A stretch of DNA of 64,000 bases from Hypsibius dujardini (Eukaryota > Tardigrada > Eutardigrada > Parachela > Hypsibiidae). Location: the NCBI GenBank assembly GCA_001579985.1, contig LRSR01011875.1, positions 1 through 64,000 of the forward strand, in the 5' to 3' direction. The position numbers and the translations under genes were made by a program. A model generated the notes under the pieces. It searched no databases. It saw nothing but the letters and a program-made list of their open reading frames with translations, and had not been told where the DNA came from. Positions 14,101-25,886 of the stretch are shown here, one piece after another; the first letter of the stretch is position 1, and each line of letters starts with the position of its first letter.

Positions 14101-16298
14101 ATCGAGTAAGCTGAAGAAGCAAATCAGCGAACGGCTCGAAGGTTTCGGAAAAGTAGATGAGGGTCCGCGCGGAATCGATTTGCAAAAAAAATAATTTCAA
14201 GTCTTTGATTTTATCACTGTTCAACGATACAGAGGTATTTTCTGTTATTTATGGATTGTTAATTGTTTTATGGTTGGTCGGCCACATTCGTCTTGTTGAA
14301 AAGTTGGAAGAATGCTGACCACACGGCTTCGATTGTCTTTCCAATATTTCATTGCAAGATATTCTGTAAAAATAGCAATAAGTATATGAAAGTGGTCTTA
14401 GCTCGGAAAGAATTCCGTCATCAACCTCAATATCAGTTCGTTCTTCTTTTTGATAGTAAAGTAAACCTCATTGACTGATATATTCTATATTTTTCATGAG
14501 TGTATTCCAGTCTCATGTGCATACTCCCTTTATTGGTGGACATCGTATGCTACGTCATCATTTTTATCAAGGTTCAAATATGATATTGCCTTGCAGCCGT
14601 TCATTCTGACACGTTTCATGATCATGGCTCATTTATTTATTTATATATTTATTGTTTAGATCACGGACGAATCGAAAATTGCATCGGGTGAGGTTCTCAA
14701 GGAAATGGGCCAAACATTAATTTTCAAGGGCATGCAAAAGTCTCATTTTATAATTAATTTGTTTAAATTCAAAATGTATTTGATAGCTTATAGCTATGCC
14801 CATAACAACTTAGAACAATACACCAATACGTCAAATAAATAGTCAAGACTTACAAAAGGTCTGTTGGGGATTTTAAAATCTGGTCAATCTGAAACTTTAT
14901 TGCGAATATAGTTTTCGATAAAAATATCGTGCCAGCGTGAACCTTAGTTTGAACGCTAAAAAATCCGGAAGCGCGGGTATGTTTTTCTTTAACCCTAATT
15001 CTGACGTCATCCTTTATAGTATTTAGCTTCTTAACATTGTAAACTATATGGATAATTTCGGAAACCAGTAGATGGTATCGAGGCGGAGAACTGTACCGGT
15101 ACGCAAAGCTACACTGTGGAACATGCCTAATTAGCACACGCGTTTCGTGCCATATTTGTGCGGCCACTAAAACAGTTCTTGAGCCCACCATCCGGTCTTC
15201 AAAATAACTCTGTAAATGAGAAAATTATAGAAATCTGATTTTTAACAAGAATGGCGTCTGAAATTGTTAAAATACATTCGTGCGGGAAATTAGCCTTCTT
15301 CGATGTGGGGCGACTGCAAATAATTAGCATGTGGTTGCACAGAACTGAAAAAAATTTCAAAATATGTCATATATTGCGTCCACTTAGATACACTTCCGTT
15401 CTCATAAAAGTTAATCCTTATGAGAAAATCAAAAACTCCGAAATTGACTCATTTTCTTTAAAGTCTGATCAACCAATCAACTGATAACTTCAATGGCAGA
15501 GTTTTCAGGGACTTCCCAATCTTTCGAATTTTCCAGCGCTCACACCAGCACTAATGCCAAAACGCTTTATTTTTTGAGATCCTCATCTCTTATCTGGTAT
15601 TTATGGAAACAAATTCAGATCGATTTGATTTTAAAATCCTAATCCGAGCCCTTGTGAGTTTGCCGTAGAACTTAACCGATGGAAACTTGCATTAGCAGCC
15701 TCTAATCGACATCGATTTAAAGCTTAGCATCTCACGCAATATGATAAGTTTTAGTCGTCAGTGATCGGAACTGAATAATGATTATAACGCGTGCTGATAA
15801 ATCTTCCAGGGCATTCTTCCCGCCGTCCGAGTAAATCCCCCCACGAGGCACCACTCGATGTCCCACGTCGACTAACTCGTGGAACCTTGGCATTCAAACA
15901 CGCGCGACGAGTCTCCCTCTGGATGACATTTATCACCGCCCTGAACTTTATTATTTCTTGGGGTAGGTGAAATATATAAATCCATCTCTCAAAACCGGTG
16001 TCTGATTATAAATGTCAATTCCTAGTACCATACTATATCGCCATGTTTGCGCATCTTTTCCACTGGACCCTCTCGCATGACACACTCAGCTCCATCTTCT
16101 GCATTGGTGAGATGGGTCGTTTTCGTGAAACTAGTGAACATTTTTGGAACAGAAACAGCAGGATCTTTATATGGGGTAATACACAAGAGACCAACCAGCC
16201 ACACTATTTCTAAAAAAACTAGCTTGTCCTTTTTTCTGGCAGATTGTTTCGGCAACATTTCGATTTTTCGGATATACAGTTGTCCAATGGTTACCTAG
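8111..16298 (+). CDS. GnRH/AKH/corazonin-receptor-like GPCR, multi-exon
   Basis: Likely a class A neuropeptide receptor at the plasma membrane. Exons read by eye: 8111-8484 (N-terminus, TM1), 10328-10461 (TM2 to start of TM3), 10631-10790 (TM3-TM4), 13482-13520, 13620-13657, 13721-13759 (extracellular loop 2), 14511-14571 (TM5), 14659-14686, 15810-15962 (loop 3 and TM6), 16026-16106 (after TM6), then TM7 in another frame to 16298. Phases match across all joins up to 16106. Family marks are NATVQWYGGDALC, MKYLQMFSLY, SIPQAVIFHV, FYQCVTHGS and VPYYIAMF. Departures from class A receptors: the TM2 Asp site is His (FSHL), DRY/DRW is EGC, and NPxxY reads AGSLY. N-terminal NST and NCS sequons fit an ectodomain. 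The start is unresolved: a possible first exon with a hydrophobic leader is 7676-7829, joining in phase to 8111. Vasopressin-type receptors are a less likely alternative. Confidence 0.78.
8485..10327 (+). other. Large receptor intron with a short hairpin
   Basis: Intron bounded by CATG/GTAAGG at 8484/8485 and TCGACAG at 10327. It is AT-rich and has no coding signal. A cluster of GTGCC/GGCAC motifs at 9766-9875 includes a stem whose arms are 9784-9799 and 9817-9832 (ACGTGCCTATATGCAC against GTGCTCATAGGCACGT, two mismatches, 17-nt loop). Confidence 0.45.
11470..11639. mobile_element. Harbinger-type MITE, about 170 bp
   Basis: Terminal inverted repeats begin GGGGCCATTGACATAATACG at the left and close as the reverse complement of GGGGCCATTCACATATTACG at the right. 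Both sides are flanked by the trinucleotide TAA (11467-11469 and 11640-11642), the 3-bp target duplication typical of PIF/Harbinger elements. No open frame. Inserted in the receptor intron between exons ending 10790 and starting 13482. Confidence 0.7.
12488..12685. mobile_element. hAT-type MITE, 198 bp
   Basis: Perfect 15-bp terminal inverted repeats CAGTGGCGCGCCGAG / CTCGGCGCGCCACTG. The flanking octamers AAATCTTG and AAACCTTA agree at 6 of 8 positions, consistent with a decayed 8-bp hAT target duplication. The interior is G-run-rich with no coding frame. It lies in the same receptor intron as two other MITEs. Part of its interior recurs near 33.69-33.77 kb. Confidence 0.75.
12956..13316. 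mobile_element. MITE with CACTATWGTCCCACC termini
   Basis: The left end CACTATAGTCCCACCTTTTC matches the reverse complement of the right end (CACTATTGTCCCACCCTTCT). Each end carries a second CCCACNCTTTT motif, so the termini are internally repeated. The interior is AT-rich and non-coding. No clear target duplication. Superfamily not assigned. Confidence 0.62.
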
Positions 16299-18572
16299 TA
16301 ACACTGGTAACTGAGTATTGCTGAAAAAAACAATGTCTTGAGAAAAACTTATAAAGATTTAGACTTAAAAAATGCAGAGGCTTTACAGTGGCCACCTGAA
16401 AAGGTATTTTTTTAAAGAATGGTATGGGAACTTGAACATGTAAGACATCAGTTTCGACTCCGTCTACTAGGTAGAAACTTACTTCTGGCTTAACAACATG
16501 TTTCAGATTTAGAACCCTTCTGCATTTCAGATATTCTTGATAGCACCTATCTTAGAAAGATCTGTCATCTTTTCGTTTTGCCAAGGATAACATTCGAAAA
16601 GATTTTATTAGGCATTTTTTAAAAGTTTTTTAGTGGTTGTATAAGTTATCTCCTGAAATGTCCCTGCCTGAAAGATTTAGCAGAAAAACTAGGTCAAAGT
16701 TTGACTGCCCTTTTTTAACAAAAACGTGCCACCAACGGCGGTTCTTCGCCGTCCGAAAAATGTCCATGCAATTTGACGAGTATGACCTCTTTCAGATAGA
16801 TTTTTACATGTCAGGCTGGAAGGTGCGCTCTGATAAATCATTGACCGCTGCTTGGGATCAGCCTCATTACGCCACCTGTGAACGCTCCTTTACTGGTCTA
16901 AGTCGCTTTGCAGAAGTAAAATAGTTGATGAACAAAAATTTTTGACCAAAAGTGATTGCAAAATAATTCCAAAATTTGAGCCAAGGCGTCTAACCGATCT
17001 TCCTCAAGAATGAAAACTTTGACAAAATTCTGAGTATCCTGTTAAAGAGATTTTGTGAATTTATAAAAACCGGGTGATCTATGAAATGACCGCTTTGGAT
17101 ATTGTCACAAATGTATTATACAAGTTTGGCGTAAAAGGTATTCATTTTTATCACGATAGAAACTGAGTAAAACACGCTGCTGGGACAGTTCCGGGAATGA
17201 TGAGGGTCTGACCCTTTTGCACATTTTAATATATTCCAACACGATAAGGCAAATCTGCTGTTGCAGTTCAAAGCAGTTTACTTGAGTTTGTCGTATTATA
17301 AACATTTTTCGCATTGAACCCAGCGGCGGTGGGGCTGGGACAATTCTGTGCAAAAGTAAGTTTCTACCCGGTAGTAAGTTAGGTTTCCAAAACCTGCAGT
17401 GCAACCGCCACCATATAAGCGACAAGAAAAAAACGACCGGTTGTTTTTTCATGAGCAAAGTATCCAGTTCTACAATTTTGCCACCCGGCGGCAGCCATAT
17501 TCGATTATTAAAAAGTGGAAATACTTGTGATCGGTTGGGTTCTCCAGCCTTCACGCCACATGAAGAAACATTCGTTTTCTCTTTAGGAATGAGCTATTCG
17601 ATCACGAGTCCAGTGATATTCGGGTGTTTCTTGCTTTGGGGAGACCATCATTCCGTTACGCAGCATGCGCCCAGTCGACCCATTTCGAAAACGGGCCTGT
17701 TGGTTCACTCCCGGTACACTTATCCCGCCGGCCAGAGAAGCCCTGAATTGTCGGTTGAACTACGTTCAAGGGAACCTTTGCCTCGCCCTAAGCACTGATA
17801 CTCAACATATTTTTTTGTTTTCTAACATCTATCGCCGTGGACCGGGCGAGGAAATGTGGACTTCCGGCATTGCAAGCTGCGAGCCATTATGTAGAGAAGA
17901 TCCACCATCAAACGTTGGCCCTTAATCGGTGATATATGTAGCGCTGTTTAGAAATATTTCTGCAGCTCTATTAATGGTAGAATGGCCGGAAAAGAATAGA
18001 AATTACGATTCACCAAATATCAAGACATGTATATTTTGCGCGAAGAGAACCGGCACCAATTACAGGGAGTGCTACTGACATAATTGGTGCTCTTCCCCTT
18101 CGGCAGTCTTGCAGCTGCTCTCTCATTCTCCAAGGGTGTGGTACATACTCCTAATTCTTTGAAAACGCAAGGAAATTGTTGACGGATCAGTAAGACGAGA
18201 GATTAAAGGGGAAAGTGAGGAAAGAGGGGTTCTAATACGCTTGGCTAGAGAGTATGATATGCATGTTCCTCCTTCACCCCGTGCTTTCAGACATTGAGGG
18301 AGTATTGAAATTGACCAATCTGTGAATAATTTGCGGCTTCAATTAGGTCAGAAATTTCCTGAAAGGAACCCTTCACAGCAGGCTTATTTTAATTCGTTTC
18401 CGGTTAATATTCACGTCAATCACGAATTCAGTCATCAAATGTTTACCATTAAGGAAAAGTAGAAAATCAATTCTAATGTCACCAAGACGTTCTTCAATCT
18501 ACTGGACATTTACTCCAAGACTGTAAGAAGGATAGTCCTGGATTTTCCAGTTCGATGGGATTGGTTGGACTT
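16299..18572. other. Intergenic, no gene recognised
   Basis: Between the receptor and the DNA transposon. Open frames of about 95-150 codons at 16637-16924 (+), 17105-17554 (-) and 17451-17798 (+) overlap one another on both strands and show no domain, signal peptide or splice pattern I can support, so they are left uncalled. Confidence 0.45.
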
Positions 18573-21140
18573 TCTGACAAGGAAATGAGACCACTCTGGA
18601 CGGCGAAATTCTTTATATCTGTTTGCTGTTACCGATGCATTATGGCCTGGTCTCTTCGATTCCGTCGAGAAAATCGGCAGAAAACCAGAACTACTATTTT
18701 AAATTAAATAAAAGCTGACTAGTGGTGGTATATAGAGGGCGCTGTCTATGTTACCGAACCATGTACTAATTGATTATTTGATTTTGAACGCACTCATGGA
18801 TTGAATAAACGCAGAAATATTTTTCCAACAAAACAAACATCTAATTAATTGATTAATTCACAGAAATGGTTACAGTGAAAAAAGTGCTCGAAACACAAAG
18901 TACACTTGCACCAAGCGCATTTCAGAAAGTGAAATTTCGGACAAGTAGGAGATGAACACTTCTCATTCTGCTTGGCAGCCTCGCTATCAAAACAGAATTG
19001 CGATGGAGTTTTGAATTCAAAGTGCTCATCGTTTTCAAAATATCCAGGATGGGACCAACCGACTTTCCACATATCTCGGAATCTGGGGCTGCTAAATTGA
19101 TTGTGAACCAGCGACTGCAGTTTCAAGACGGAGTTCCGTAGATGCATTTCACACTTGACGTCGTCCTGAAGAACCCAATCCCAAATCTTGCGAGCAAAAT
19201 CTTTCCACATGCGAAAACCGTAGACATCAAGCGGCTGGCAGAGAGAGGTGGTTCTAGCTGGAACAGTGACGACTTGAACTTCCCGACCTTCCGGTGTGGC
19301 GTTGTTAAGCAGAGCTTGATTCTTGTAAGTTAACCAGGAGTCAATCACGAGGACGGTTCGGTCACCCACATGTGGAAAGTAGACCTCTTCCAACCACGTT
19401 TTCAGGTGGTCTTTCATCATCTTTCTGGATCGAGAGGCGGTCACGTAGATATTGGGCGCAGTGAAAAGATTTTTTTTCACAAGGGGACCAAAGTCGCCAG
19501 AAATTTCTTGCATCACGATGAACAGCGGTGATAGCAGTTTGCCGGTTGCGTCGATTGTGGGCATGATGGTGTAGGAATGAGTCATCTTGGATATGGACTG
19601 GACGCACACTTTCACTTTTTTCAAGCCTAAAACAATAAAAAAGCACGACAGCCTATATACATAAGATCTTACTATTTGTATACGTAATAATAATACAAAC
19701 CGATGACAATGCTGATAATTAAGTAAAATTAAAAGTACTACAGTAATAATAATGCTTATATATTACTACAGATGAAACACTGTCAATAGTAAGAAAAAAT
19801 TCGAAGAAAAAACTGCGCAATCAATCAATCACATATTCTGAAACAGCTACCATTAAAGGGATTTGCCTATCTCGACGCCGGAGCGTTCTGCCGGAATAGA
19901 ATTCATACTGAAAGCCACTTTGGTCTGCATTTAGCACACAATCGGGTCCGAATACTGCTATCAGCTTCTTGACGTTGTTTACGAAATCGGCTGCGGCGAT
20001 GTAACGATCGGGTTCGTTGTCCACCATTTTCTTCGTCACGTAATCGGTGATTTTTCGGTCGGAGAGCTTGTTCAGTCTTTTAAATTTTTGAATCCAGCCG
20101 TTAGAGACTCGAAAACTGTCCAGTCCAACTTCCGCCGAGGCCTTTCGAGCCCATTTCCGTAAATCGAAATCGTGGATGATAGCTAATTCCGTCTCAGCCT
20201 AAACAACCAATCAATCAAACGAGTGTGTGCTCGATCAACTTGTGCTCTCAAACATGATCAATGAATCAAGGTAAGAAATACCGAACCTTGTCGTAAGCGG
20301 CCTTCGTCATGTCGAAAATCCTGCGCATCTTTCCAAGACGCGAATCTGGATCGAGTTGCTGTGACCACGTACGCAACATTTTCTCACCCTTCACCAACTT
20401 GAATTTAACGCGAACAGACGAGACGGAAAGATGTTTCTTTTTTCCGGATTTCCAATACTCCACGGCCTTCCTTTTGTAGTCTAAGGAGGGCGCATTATTC
20501 CAGCCAGATCCTCGCTCCAGATTTCCAGCGTCGGAAGAAACCTCAAAAACTTCATGCGATGACGATTCCGGAGACGGGCTGCCCAGATCGTCTGTGTCGA
20601 GCAGTCTATCGTCCAATTCACGCAAGTCTTCGTCTGTCACAGACACATCTTCTGGCAAACCGTTTTCATACACAATTTCGGTTTCGACAATGTTCATTTT
20701 AAACGTTAAAGCTTTAGATCGTAAAAAAAGAATGAGATTCGCAAATGGATTGAAATGTTAGCCTTAATATGGTAAAATATGGCAGAACGCATACGATGTG
20801 TCTTGACAACTTTACAATTCCGAAGAGATCAATCAATGATTTGAACGACTGTCTCTGATGAGAGAGCATAGAACGATCAATCAACTCCGTTAAATATGAG
20901 TTTGACTAAATTCATTTTTCTCTTCACGTAACTTAACAATCAATTGATACATGGTTCGGTAACATAAACAGCGCCCTCTATATACCACCACTAGTCAGCT
21001 TTTATTTAATTTAAAATAGCAGTTCTGGTTTTCTGCCGATTTTCTCGACGGAATCGAAGAGACCAGGCCATAATGCATCGGTAACAGCAAACAGATATAA
21101 AGAAATTCGCCGTCCAGAGTGGTGTAATTTCCTTGTCAGA
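18573..21140 (-). mobile_element. pogo/Tigger-like DNA transposon with ~198-bp TIRs
   Basis: A 2.57-kb element bounded by TCTGACAAGGAAAT and its inverse. Terminal inverted repeats span about 18573-18771 and 20943-21140. Lining them up by eye gives only some seven mismatches in about 200 bp, so the insertion looks recent. The interior encodes a CENP-B/DDE transposase on the minus strand. A target duplication is not evident: flanking bases differ at the two ends and the expected TA is not seen. Long TIRs are unusual for pogo relatives, whose ends are normally tens of bases long. Confidence 0.85.
18845..20697 (-). CDS. pogo-like transposase with C-terminal Cys/His cluster
   Basis: Three exons on the minus strand. 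Exon 1 (20697-20287) is an acidic N-terminus followed by a helix-turn-helix-like region. Exon 2 (from 20199 to about 19830) continues in phase as YDK-AETELAII and contains the CENPB-type helix-turn-helix FRVSNGWIQKFKRLNKLSD and the first catalytic Asp in NADQSGFQYE. Exon 3 (about 19637-18845) has the second Asp in VLVIDSWLTYKN, the third in TTSLCQPLDVYGFRMWK, and a terminal cluster with paired Cys and His residues (CAWCKCTLCFEHFFHCNHFC). Exon 2 needs a one-base shift near 20160 (after HDFDL) to reach the DDE frame, and the exon 2/exon 3 phases do not match at any obvious GT donor. This copy is therefore probably damaged, or the assembly has small indels. Confidence 0.8.
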
Positions 21141-22929
21141 TGTGCGTACAAAACTACCTACCCAGGTAATGCGCCTCAGTCTTCAATCAAGCAACTTACC
21201 AACTGCCCACATACTCAGTTATCTTCACAAATTTTCAATCAAGAGATCAATCAACCTGAAAAAACAGGCTCTTACGTTAGCCACCGGCGGAGGGTAACCT
21301 CTCCAATTTTCTCCGCTTTGGGAAATTCTAGCAGATTGTGAGACAATCGATGAAGCAAAGACCAGCGCTTCAAAATTGTACTCTTCGGTTTTCGGTAAAA
21401 CAAATTCGAGCATTTAACAAAAACGATAGATTTTAATGGCGAATACTTGGAATAAAATATTTAGAGTAATTCAGACGGAGTGGTGAGCAAACAGCCCGGG
21501 GGCGTTGCTACAGCTGCGCCTTAGAATCGCGTCGCTACAGTACTGTGCTGTGTTTAATCAATCACTCAACGTTATTGCGAAAGCATTAAAGTAGCTGCCG
21601 CAATAGGAATCTTCTACGATTGTTTCCACCTCAAACGGAATTGTGGGGGACCAGTCATATTTTCTGAAATCATGGTTTGATAGTATGTATCCATAAAAAA
21701 AGTTGAGCCCGATCTCAGACTGACACTGGTAAATATTCCCTTGTAAGTATAATGATTAGTAATAGGGAGTAATACTAAACGAAGTAATACAGTAATGCAC
21801 GACAGTAGCGGATACCCACCCCCCCCCCGGCCGTCGCCCTCCGTGCGGCTCTGCAGTGCGTACGTGTACTTCTAGAAGTTCTAGTAATGAGTAATGACTG
21901 TTGACTAATGAGTAATTGACAAATTTGGTCGCGTTTGGATTGGATTGGGTTTGGATGAGAATTGGAAATGCAATCATCCGAATTTCCGGGCCTCCTGGCA
22001 TGATTATTGCTTGGGGTTTGAGGGTGCCTCGTCGAGTGGGTTTTCCATTTGGGAATTCCATCCAGAATCCACATCCAGTTCAATCCAAACGCAGCCACAG
22101 CTTCCAACTCCACCCCTTAGTTCCTACGTTCCAGTCCTGTCCACGGAAAGCTGCTCCCGCATTCCATTCCATTCCCGTCCCAAGTAATGACACACTGGAG
22201 CGACAGCAGTGTGTGATAGTGTTCTTATCGATCCATCAACAAACGTGCCTGCCTGCCAAATGCTTTCCTTTCCCCCGCCTTTCCAAACACACAACTTTTC
22301 TCTACCAGCGCCCATTTAATTAATAACATTACAAACGTTACCTTAATCAGCCCACACTTTAGACTTTCTGAATTTTATTTTCCCGAGCTTCTTTGTCCTC
22401 CACGTCCCATTGACAGGTAAAAGAAAGGGAAGCATCAGTGCTTTTACTTGAGCACACGATGCCACACACTTCACACTTCAATCTACATACACACAGGGTC
22501 AAAATGCTTGCCTTATCGATTCAAGCCTTTTAACTCGATCACTGCTGACGAAATGAAACCAACGAGTAAAGGAGCTTGACTTAAGTCAGCCAAGCATTTT
22601 GGCCCGTTGTGTACGCACGTGTTGGGCATGCGCTAGCGTTTTTGTCATTTTGCGGACCCGTTTGTCCTGTCCCAACCTGCCTGTCATGGGGAAATTGATA
22701 GCCCAGTTCACGTTTGATAAACTCCAGCTGACAGTTGGGATTTTCCTTTGCAGATCGCGTTGTAAACACTCCCTGTCTGGATGAACACGGGGAAATGTTC
22801 ATCTAGCTGTTATGGAGTACTCTTGCTGCGTGGACAAATAAAACCCTACCTGTTGGTATTTCCGTGTAAATATCATTTTTGACGACTTGACATTCTGCTC
22901 TCTATTAGCCGAAGATTTTTGTAATTGAG
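21141..22929 (+). other. Upstream flank and probable 5'-UTR exon of the lipase gene
   Basis: No coding exon recognised. GGATTG-type runs occur near 21930-21970 and C-rich sequence near 21820. A short minus-strand frame at 21225-21413 ends next to a donor-like GAGAG/GTTACC but has no recognisable product. At 22929/22930 there is a strong donor (GAG/GTAAGTT) that could close a 5'-UTR exon of the lipase. The core promoter was not located. Confidence 0.35.
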
Positions 22930-23409
22930 GTAAGTTCACAGGAATACATTGCCAGTCGATTTCTGTGCTGGAGTTTTTCGTCGATTGATTGACCTGCTGA
23001 AGCCTTGATTGAACGACTCGTTGGTTGGCCCTTTACTCTACGCTTGATTGATTTGATTGTTCAATCGCTGTTTTAAGCTGCTCTATTTTACATTTTTACT
23101 TGAAAAATGATCGCATTGTTGTACAATTTTGATGTTTTCAGTTAATTTAAAATGCTCGTCAATTAGCCTGTGCCTTGGAGGCTTCGAACTACGGAAAAGA
23201 ACAAAATCGAATTCTTTTTCGAGCCATTTTCCTAGACGTATTTTTTAGAATGTTTCGTGCTGGGCCTATCATAGGCTCATTGATTGCGACAAAATATGGA
23301 ATTGTGTTTGCGTGTTGTGCAACTGCTGCTTGATTTATTGATTGGTGTTGAGGTATTATGTTACTAAATAGCAACTGTTGTCACAGTTCTTTCTTCTCTT
23401 TTGAAGCAG
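22930..23409 (+). other. Probable 5'-UTR intron of the lipase gene
   Basis: A consensus donor at 22930 (GTAAGTT) and a polypyrimidine tract plus acceptor at 23400-23409 (TTTTGAAGCAG) lie just 8 bases before the ATG. This suggests the start codon sits near the beginning of a spliced exon. GATT-type tetranucleotide runs fill the intron. Inferred from splice-site consensus only. Confidence 0.4.
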
Positions 23410-23417
23410 GCTTAAAA

Positions 23418-23651
23418 ATGCCGATTCCACCGAAGCAGAAAATCACCTTGTCCTTCTCCGGATGCGGCTTTCTGGCCATTTATCACGTGGGCGTGGCCAG
23501 TTGTTTTCGCGAATTTGAGGAGCAGTTTGAAATTGAACGAATCGCCGGAGCGTCGGCCGGAGCTATCGGAGGTGCTGTTCATCTCTCCGGATGCTGTCTT
23601 GGTAAACAATTTCTCTCATTCATTTAACATAGTGCTCTTGCCTCTTTCCAA

Positions 23652-23746
<95 letters not shown>

Positions 23747-23768
23747 GCCTGCCTGCTTGCCTGTCTGT

Positions 23769-23801
<33 letters not shown>

Positions 23802-25835
23802 TGTCTGCTTGTCTGCCTGTCTGTCTGCTTTCCTGTCTGCTTGTCTGTCTGCCTATCTATCTGTGTTTCTGTCACTCGAATTGTCTGCCTGTGTGTCTGA
23901 TTGGCTGATTACCGACGTGTCTGTGCTGGGAATCTTCCTGCCTACCGGAATTTATAACCTATGATTTTGAGCTAATCTTTTCGTTAAATTATTTCATAAT
24001 TTCAAAGCAGACACCGATAAAGTAGGGAATTGCAATGATCTAACACAGGAAGCATTTTTTCATGTTTAGTTATACAGGCAACAAAATTAACTGTTCTTTT
24101 TGTTATCGAGAGAGAAAGTGCTGTTGCCCTTGTCACTGGCAGGGCAACGTTCGAACGACTTCTCTTCTCATCGCTCTTCAGTTCTTGCCTTTCTCAATTT
24201 GGATCAGCCTACAAAATTTTGTAAGAGGCCAGAAAAAGTTGTGTGGCCGCAGAAACACCTACAACAACCATCAACCACCGAACGACTGAAGAAAGGAGGC
24301 CTGATTAACGAGCCGCTTTTGGCAGGAAGGCCGCGTTATCGCGCCAAAAATCATAGCTGATGATGATTGGGCTTTAAGCGCTTGTGACTCGCTTACATTA
24401 CTCCGCATTCCCCACCGTAATCACCGGTTTGACTCGCGTGTTGCTGCCCAAATTGACTTTTCATCTCGATGGGCTTGGTTTTAAAGTGTTGATCGCCTAA
24501 AAAAGCCAAAACATTTCGACATATCTCCTGTGACAATCGGTTTGTCTGCCTGTCCGTCTATCTCTTCGTTTATATTTCTATATGTCTGCATGTCTGTCTG
24601 TTTGCCTGTCCGACTGTCTGTCTGTTCGTTTGTCTGTCTGTTTGTTTGTCTGTCTGTTTATCGGTCTGTCAGCCAATTTCATTGTTTGTTTGTCCATCTT
24701 TTAGTAAGTCAATCGGTCTGTCTCGCCCCTGATCTGCCTAACTGGTAATTACACATTTTTCACAAAATACAGAACTTTTTTTCATTCTTAATAACATAAT
24801 CAAAAGCTCAGTTTCCCCTGTTAAAATATATAAGAAAGAAATATCAAATAAAAAATAAATAAAGAAATCTGAATACTTGTTTCTCGTAATATGTTCTTGT
24901 CTGTCTGTTTATCTGTTTATCTGCTTGTCTTCTTTTTATTTGCCTGCCTCTTTATTTGTCTGACTGTTTAATTGCCTTTCTGTATGCCTGTCAATTCACT
25001 TACGATGTAGCCCTCTGCATTTCATTAAAATTGTCAATTCATTGTTCTTTTCAGGCAAGGCCACGACGGATGTAGTCCAGCTGGCGGCCGCAGCCCGCGC
25101 CAGTCCGGTCGGCCCACTCAGTCCGCGCTTCAACATCGTCCGATCGCTGCGTGCGGGTCTCCGCAAGACCCTGCCGGATGATGCCCATTTACTGTGCAGC
25201 GGTCGGCTGTCGGTGTCGTTGACACGCTGCAGCGATGGCAAGAACCTCATGGTCTCGCACTTTGGCAGCAAGGAAGAACTGATCGAGGTTGGTAGTGAGT
25301 GATCTGATACTCGAATGTATATGTAGATGGTGGACTGCGCGTTCTACGGCCTCAGGAAGGATGGAGGGCAAGACAACGAACTCGCTCACCTTCTCTCTCT
25401 CTCTCTCTCTCCCTTTCTTTCTGCCCTGCTTGCCTTGCCTCCACGTGGCGGTTGAGTCGTGCTGAGCGAGCGATCATTTCGTTTGCGTTTCAGGCCATTC
25501 GCGACCTTTGTTATGCAACTCTCGGCCCTGGAATTTTGTCAGCAAAAATTGGCGGTTAAAACGACGTCTGCTTTTTGTTGCAGGTCTTGCTGTGCTCGTC
25601 CTTCATCCCCCTGTACTCGGGTCTGGTACCGCCCTACTATAAAGATGGCGTAAGTTTATTTTTGCGGGATGGATAGACAAACAAGTCTTTGATGTAGGCT
25701 CATAGACCCGTAAAATAGGCAGCAGGCAGATTCACAGTGGAACTGGCAGACAGACATGCAGGCACAGAGTAGTAGACAGACTGGTAGACAGACAGACAGC
25801 TAGACATGTAGATAGGCAGGCATACAGACAGACAC

Positions 25836-25886
<51 letters not shown>

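Noticed and set aside
17105-17798. Long overlapping open frames on both strands (149 and 115 codons)
   Set aside because: They occupy the same DNA in opposite directions, with odd composition and no domain, signal peptide or splice context.
23515-23964. Ser/Cys/Leu-Val repeat 'proteins' within the CTGT and CAGA arrays (here and in other introns)
   Set aside because: They are translations of tetranucleotide repeats in introns of well-supported genes and are open only because the repeat lacks stops.
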